DNA of 64,000 nt from contig NZ_RBJB01000002.1 of assembly GCF_003634635.1 (NCBI RefSeq), positions 682,001 through 746,000 of the forward strand, given 5' to 3'. The notes beneath the pieces are model-generated. The model searched no databases. It saw nothing but the letters and a program-made list of their open reading frames with translations, and was not told where the DNA came from. The position numbers and the translations under genes are program-made. The stretch comes from Marinobacter nauticus (GTDB lineage Bacteria; Pseudomonadota; Gammaproteobacteria; Pseudomonadales; Oleiphilaceae). This document shows positions 59,880 through 64,000 of this stretch, piece by piece (position 1 is the first letter of the stretch; the number at the start of each line of letters is the position of its first letter).

Positions 59880-60650
59880 ATGGATACCACTACCATTGTG
59901 CTGCTGCTCGCCGCGATCGTCACCGTTTCCCTGGTTATTATCGTTTTCAGCCAGATGCGGGAAAAAGCGAGGATCGAACGCGTTCGCAAAATGACGGCTC
60001 AGGAAGATGCCTACAACAAGGCCTACCGCCTGCTTACCGATATTCCCGGCCAATACCTCACGCCAGACCTTAAACTGCTGCTGCTCAAGCGCATGGAAGA
60101 CGCCTGCCAGGAACTGACCGCGCTGAAGAGTGATCAGCCGGTAAAACAGTGGCTGGAGAACATTGCGCAAACCAAAAAGCAGATTCTGGAAAAGAACGAC
60201 CAGCGCCCACCCGTAAAAGTCGACTCTCCGGAAAAGTCCACCTACATCAAAGAACTGCTCCAGGCCTTGTTCAAGCTGATTGAGGCTATGCATAAAGCCG
60301 GCCGGATAGACTCTGCCACCGCCAAGAAGAATCTGAAGTATGTTCTGTTTCTGGTGCACAAAACCCACGCCGACCTGCACGTTTTCCAGGCCCGGGATTT
60401 CATTCGCCAGAACCAGATCCGCAAGGCCATTCACGCTTATCACCTTGCCAGTACTGAGATGGGCAAATCCCGGGACAACCCTCTGGCCATGAAAGCGGTG
60501 AAGAGTTTCCGTACCCGCATCAAGGAACTTGAGGAAATGAGCACAGAGGGCAAGATGAATGAGGAAAGCCATTCCAAGCTGGACAAGGAATGGGACAACT
60601 TTCTGCAGGACGACGGCACCTGGAAGAAAAAAGCGGATTACGACGACTGA
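59880..60650 (+). CDS. Membrane-anchored helical protein of unknown function
   Basis: 256 residues. One N-terminal membrane helix (about 5-24, IVLLLAAIVTVSLVIIVF) is followed by a basic segment and a mostly helical, charged cytoplasmic part, probably several helices resembling TPR-like hairpins (YIKELLQALFKLIEAMHKAG, ARDFIRQNQIRKAIHAYHLA). The C-terminus is acidic and Trp-containing. I recognise no family. It is 44 bp upstream of the hybrid kinase and on the same strand, so it may be part of the same transcript or signalling unit. Confidence 0.82.
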   Translation: MDTTTIVLLLAAIVTVSLVIIVFSQMREKARIERVRKMTAQEDAYNKAYRLLTDIPGQYLTPDLKLLLLKRMEDACQELTALKSDQPVKQWLENIAQTKKQILEKNDQRPPVKVDSPEKSTYIKELLQALFKLIEAMHKAGRIDSATAKKNLKYVLFLVHKTHADLHVFQARDFIRQNQIRKAIHAYHLASTEMGKSRDNPLAMKAVKSFRTRIKELEEMSTEGKMNEESHSKLDKEWDNFLQDDGTWKKKADYDD

Positions 60651-60694
60651 ACGCAGCTTCGTAAACGCCCATATCTCAAGGATGACGCAACATC

Positions 60695-63043
60695 GTGTTT
60701 AACAGAATCAGGCAACGGCTCTCCTATCGCCTCACTCGGGACACGGTCCTGGTCGCCATGGTGCTGGGCCTGGTACTGAACCTGATCCAGATCACCCTGG
60801 ACTACTTCACCGCCCGGGAATCGATGGATCGCGAAGTTCGCGCCCTGATTGAAATCAGCCAGAGCCCGGCATCCCAGATTGCCTACAACATTGATGTCCG
60901 GCTCGCGGAGGAGCTGCTCGACGGCCTCTTGCAACACCCTGCCACCATAGACGCCCGAATTATTGACAGCGATGGCCAGACCATGGCTGCGGCCAGCCAG
61001 AGCAGCCCGGTTTCCCGCTATCGCTGGATCAGCGATCTGCTGTTTGGCGCCAGCCGCGTGTTCAATGAGGAACTGCAGGTGCCGCAATTGGCGGATCTGC
61101 CTCTGGGCCAGCTTGTTGTAACTATCGACACCTATCATTACGGCATACAGTTTCTCACCCGGGCGACCAATACCCTGATTATCGGGCTGCTGAAAAGCCT
61201 TGCGCTCTCCGGTGTACTGCTCGCCATTTTCTATTTTGTGTTGACCCGGCCCATGATGAACGTCATCAACGCCCTCAGTCAGGTGCGGGCAAGTTCTCCG
61301 GAGAAAGTCCGGCTTCCGATTCCGGAAAACCACAAAGGTGATGAAATCGGCACCATGGTGGGCATCATCAACCAGCACCTGGAAAACATGGAAGTGAGCG
61401 TGGCCAAGCTGCGATCCGCCGAAAGCGCCATGAAAAACTATTCCAGCCAGCTGGAACGGGAAGTGGAGGACCGGACCCGGGAGATTTCGGAAAAAAATGA
61501 AGCTTTGCTGCGCGGTAACCGGGCGCTGGTCCGCGCCAAAGAAGACGCTGTTCGCAGAGCTCGCGCCCGGGCCAACTTTCTGGCAAGCATGAGCCACGAA
61601 ATCCGCACACCACTCAACGGTGTTCTGGGCATGTTGGGTCTGGCACTGGAAAGCGAGAAAGACGCAGGTCAACGCAATCGCCTGGAAATCGCTCTGAATG
61701 CCGGTGAGAGCTTACTCGGCCTGCTCAACGACATTCTCGACATCTCCAAGGTAGAGGCTGGCAAACTCTCCCTGGAAAGCATTCCTTTCAGCATGAGAAA
61801 ACTGATTGAAGAATGCGCAACCCTGCACGCTCAACAAGCCCGGCGCAAAGGCATTAACCTGGTTAACGAGACTGCGCCGGATTTGCCAGAGCATTTTCTG
61901 GGGGACCCCACCCGTACCCGTCAGATTCTGAACAATCTGCTCAGCAATGCCATCAAATTCACCGATGCAGGCACCGTAAAGATTCGCACCAGCTGGTCCG
62001 GTGGCAGCTTGCGACTGGAAGTCATCGACACCGGGATCGGTATGTCGAGAGAAGGCCTGCACCGGATATTCTCACCGTTTTCCCAGGCCGATACTGACAC
62101 CACCCGCCTCTACGGCGGAACCGGGCTTGGGCTGACACTCTGCCGGCAACTGGTGGAGCGAATGCATGGCCAGATTCTGGTGGACTCCAAGGAAGGCGCC
62201 GGAACCCACTTTACCGTGACCCTGCCGCTTCCGGTACACCAGGGCGATGAACCGGAGATCGCAGAAGGCGTTCTACGACGCCTGAGCGATATTGGTATCG
62301 CCATGGCCCTGCCCCAGAGCAACCCTCACAGACTGGCCATCGAGTCCCAGTTGCGCTCCTGGAACATACCGGTGCGCAGTGCCAGTCGGCATCCGGAAGG
62401 AATCCTGCTGATTGATGCTGCAGATTCGCCCCGGGAAAGCCTTGCCTTTGCCAATGACTGGCGAGGAGAAGGGGTGATTCTGGCCGATCAGTCCGGAACC
62501 GCAACCAGCAATCACCCCAGACACTGCGTCGTGGCACTGCCGCTGCGAAGGGACGACCTGTTCCGATGCCTCTGCGCAGCCGGCGGACTGGATTCGGGTG
62601 GGCAATCAACACGCCCGGATCGGTCCCTTGGCACAGGCCAGCAACCGATACCGGCTTTAAACATCCTGTTGGTGGAAGACAATCAGGTCAACCAGTTGGT
62701 GGCCAGCAGCCTGTTGAAGAAACTGGGGCACCGGGTAGATCACGCGGAGAACGGGCGCAGAGCCCTTGAGGCACTGCAAAACAAAACTTACGACCTGGTA
62801 CTGATGGACTGCCAGATGCCGGTTATGGACGGTTACGAAGCAACCCGTGCTATCCGCCAGAACCCGCAATGGCAAACGCTACCTGTCATTGCGGTAACCG
62901 CCAATGTGATGCAGGGCGATCGGGAGGATTGCCTGGCATCGGGCATGAATGACTACATCACCAAGCCCTACAATCGTGACGAACTCAGAGCGGTTATCGC
63001 TCGCTGGGCTCCGCTGTCTCCAGAACCTCCAACAGACTCCTGA
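60695..63043 (+). CDS. Membrane hybrid sensor histidine kinase/response regulator
   Basis: 782 residues from a GTG with AAGGA upstream. Order: membrane helix (about 17-38), periplasmic sensor (about 39-155), second helix (about 162-185), HAMP and coiled coil (to about 285), HisKA with His301 in SMSHEIRTPLNG, HATPase_c with NNLLSNAIKFT, DTGIGMS and YGGTGLGL, a degenerate receiver-like part (about 520-625) without an evident phospho-Asp, and a true receiver with Asp705 in LVLMDCQMPVMDG. No HPt domain is seen, so an outside HPt protein is expected. The ligand is unknown. It overlaps the OhrR-type gene tail to tail by 50 bp. Confidence 0.93.
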   Translation: MFNRIRQRLSYRLTRDTVLVAMVLGLVLNLIQITLDYFTARESMDREVRALIEISQSPASQIAYNIDVRLAEELLDGLLQHPATIDARIIDSDGQTMAAASQSSPVSRYRWISDLLFGASRVFNEELQVPQLADLPLGQLVVTIDTYHYGIQFLTRATNTLIIGLLKSLALSGVLLAIFYFVLTRPMMNVINALSQVRASSPEKVRLPIPENHKGDEIGTMVGIINQHLENMEVSVAKLRSAESAMKNYSSQLEREVEDRTREISEKNEALLRGNRALVRAKEDAVRRARARANFLASMSHEIRTPLNGVLGMLGLALESEKDAGQRNRLEIALNAGESLLGLLNDILDISKVEAGKLSLESIPFSMRKLIEECATLHAQQARRKGINLVNETAPDLPEHFLGDPTRTRQILNNLLSNAIKFTDAGTVKIRTSWSGGSLRLEVIDTGIGMSREGLHRIFSPFSQADTDTTRLYGGTGLGLTLCRQLVERMHGQILVDSKEGAGTHFTVTLPLPVHQGDEPEIAEGVLRRLSDIGIAMALPQSNPHRLAIESQLRSWNIPVRSASRHPEGILLIDAADSPRESLAFANDWRGEGVILADQSGTATSNHPRHCVVALPLRRDDLFRCLCAAGGLDSGGQSTRPDRSLGTGQQPIPALNILLVEDNQVNQLVASSLLKKLGHRVDHAENGRRALEALQNKTYDLVLMDCQMPVMDGYEATRAIRQNPQWQTLPVIAVTANVMQGDREDCLASGMNDYITKPYNRDELRAVIARWAPLSPEPPTDS

Positions 63044-63461
63044 GTTCCTGTCGCAGTGACAGCAATCGCTCTGGTTCAATATCCAGACCACACATAAGGC
63101 GGCCGGGCACGTTCGCCGCCTTGGCCCGCAGCGCCCGTCCGGCATTGGTCAGCCTCAGCCGAACCACCCGTTCATCCTCGGCTAGCCGAGCCCGTTGCAA
63201 CAGATCCCGCTGCTCCAGGCGTTTAAGCAGCGGCGTCAATGTGCCCGAGTCCAGTCTTAATCTGGCCCCCAGGTCGCTGACCCGCGGCTTGATTCCCTCA
63301 CGGTCCGCTTCCCACATCACCAGCATGACCAGGTACTGGGGATAGGTCAGCCCCAGCTCCTCCAGTAACGGCCGGTACCTGGCAGTCACCGCCCGGTTCA
63401 GTGCATACAGTGCAAAACAGATCTGGTTATCAAGCGCCAGTATCTGATCGTTATCTGTCAT
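62994..63461 (-). CDS. ohrR: OhrR-type MarR-family peroxide-sensing repressor
   Basis: 155 residues. The N-terminus LDNQICFALYALNRAVTARY carries the redox-sensing Cys15, at the OhrR position, and the MarR winged helix follows (about 35-100, with RLRLDSGTLTPLLKRLEQRDLL). A second Cys at residue 124 fits the two-cysteine OhrR class. OhrR is released from DNA when Cys is oxidised by organic peroxides. It follows the glutathione peroxidase gene by 2 bp, so the two form an operon; no ohr gene is seen. Confidence 0.87.
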   Translation of the reverse strand: MTDNDQILALDNQICFALYALNRAVTARYRPLLEELGLTYPQYLVMLVMWEADREGIKPRVSDLGARLRLDSGTLTPLLKRLEQRDLLQRARLAEDERVVRLRLTNAGRALRAKAANVPGRLMCGLDIEPERLLSLRQELRSLLEVLETAEPSER

Positions 63462-63463
63462 GG

Positions 63464-63949
63464 TCAGAGCAATTTCTCGATATCGGCGCGGATGTCGGCC
63501 GGCTTCGCCGTTGGCGCATAGCGCCGCACAACCTGACCTTCCCGGTTAACCAGAAACTTGGTGAAATTCCACTTCACTTTCTCAGAACCCATCAGGCCTT
63601 TGGCCTCACGTTTCAGGAACCGAAACAGCGGATGCGTGCCGTCACCGTTCACCTCAATCTTGGCGAACATGGGGAAACTGACACCGTAGTTCAGGGAACA
63701 GAACTGGCTGATGGCATCGTCGTTACCAGGATCCTGATTCATGAACTGGTTACAGGGGAAACCCAGCACCTCAAACCCACGCTCCCCCAATTCGTCATGG
63801 AGCGACTGCAGCCCCTCAAATTGGGGCGTAAAACCACATTTTGAGGCCGTATTTACGATAAGCAGAACCTTGCCCCGATAATCGTCCATTGAAACTTCCT
63901 GCCCTTTGATATCTTTGGCACTGAAGCTGTAAATGGTTTCGCTCGCCAT
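63464..63949 (-). CDS. Glutathione peroxidase family protein
   Basis: 161 residues. Active-site Cys38 is in NTASKCGFTPQ (Cys, not selenocysteine), Gln72 in FPCNQFMNQDPG, and Trp127-Asn128 in KWNFTKFLV, completing the usual tetrad. Met stands where Gly is usual in the NQFG motif. Bacterial members reduce hydroperoxides, often with thioredoxin as electron donor; trxB is elsewhere in the window. There is no signal peptide. AGGAGAG precedes the ATG. It is the first gene of the pair with the OhrR-type repressor. Confidence 0.95.
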   Translation of the reverse strand: MASETIYSFSAKDIKGQEVSMDDYRGKVLLIVNTASKCGFTPQFEGLQSLHDELGERGFEVLGFPCNQFMNQDPGNDDAISQFCSLNYGVSFPMFAKIEVNGDGTHPLFRFLKREAKGLMGSEKVKWNFTKFLVNREGQVVRRYAPTAKPADIRADIEKLL

Positions 63950-64000
63950 GAACTATCTCTCCTGTATTGGCCGGCTCCGGCCGATTTGTATGAACGACTG

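Noticed and set aside
63960..63985. GC-rich palindrome GGCCGGCTCCGGCC near the right edge
   Set aside because: Could be a terminator of the next gene, but the T run is absent and the neighbouring gene is outside the window.

Overview
The window is core chromosome of a gammaproteobacterium. It is GC-rich, densely coding, and contains no insertion sequence, phage, integron or CRISPR sequence that I can see. Gene content and order closely recall Pseudomonas-type genomes: tusA/bepA/nadA; aspS-ruvCAB-ybgC-tolQRAB-pal-cpoB-tRNA-Lys; lolC-lolD-comEC-exbBD-msbA-lpxK-kdsB-murB; trxB-aat-bpt-infA/clpA-clpS-cspD; rluE-nudJ-mnmA-hflD-purB. Several details differ from Pseudomonas (no yebC after aspS, no queE/queC before tRNA-Lys, no icd next to cspD, one lolC-type gene instead of lolC plus lolE). 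A marine relative such as Marinobacter is my best guess; this rests on memory of synteny, not on a search.

Layout. 1-2534: partial PerM-type permease, TusA-family protein, BepA protease/chaperone. 2552-4059: nadA and two identical tRNA-Lys(UUU) genes with promoter and terminator. 4132-13808 (minus strand): a long envelope and DNA-repair block, aspS-ruvC-ruvA / ruvB-ybgC-tolQ-tolR-tolA-tolB-pal-cpoB. 13953-17964: FabR-type regulator, HIT protein, UDP-sugar genes ugd and galE, tadA. 17980-21086: guaA and guaB. 21301-25167: xseA, a PrpE-type acyl-CoA synthetase and a cold-shock gene with a strong promoter and long leader. 25268-28213: leuA, a divergent Lrp-family regulator and a TetR regulator. 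28340-30073: proS. 30139-36511 (minus strand): an overlapping cell-envelope operon, exbB-exbD-msbA-lpxK-ycaR-kdsB-ptp-murB. 36584-41556: comEC, a DUF2062 protein, lolD and a LolC/LolF-type subunit. 41711-45697: PilZ-like protein, small secreted protein, agmatine-to-putrescine genes aguA-aguB and a MoxR ATPase. 45872-52011: trxB, aat, bpt, infA, clpA, clpS, cspD. 52170-58653: rluE, nudJ, mnmA, hflD, purB, roxA and a two-domain GNAT protein. 58642-63949: LysR regulator, membrane-anchored unknown protein, hybrid sensor kinase, and a glutathione peroxidase/OhrR-type regulator pair.

The genes form recognisable working groups. TolQRA-TolB-Pal-CpoB span the envelope during division; MsbA, LpxK, KdsB and LolCD supply lipid A, Kdo and lipoprotein transport; Aat, Bpt, ClpS and ClpA form the bacterial N-degron pathway; RuvABC resolves Holliday junctions; GuaBA makes GMP; AguAB makes putrescine.

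I found no clearly new multi-gene system. The items most worth a second look are small ones: the nested inverted repeats between leuA and the Lrp-type gene, the pairing of a two-cysteine OhrR-type repressor with a glutathione peroxidase, a MoxR ATPase without visible partners, a GNAT protein with an extra C-terminal domain, a PilZ-like protein with an inserted helical segment, and hairpins at the aspS leader, the aspS-ruvC junction and the ruvA stop codon. Many genes here also use TTG or GTG starts.
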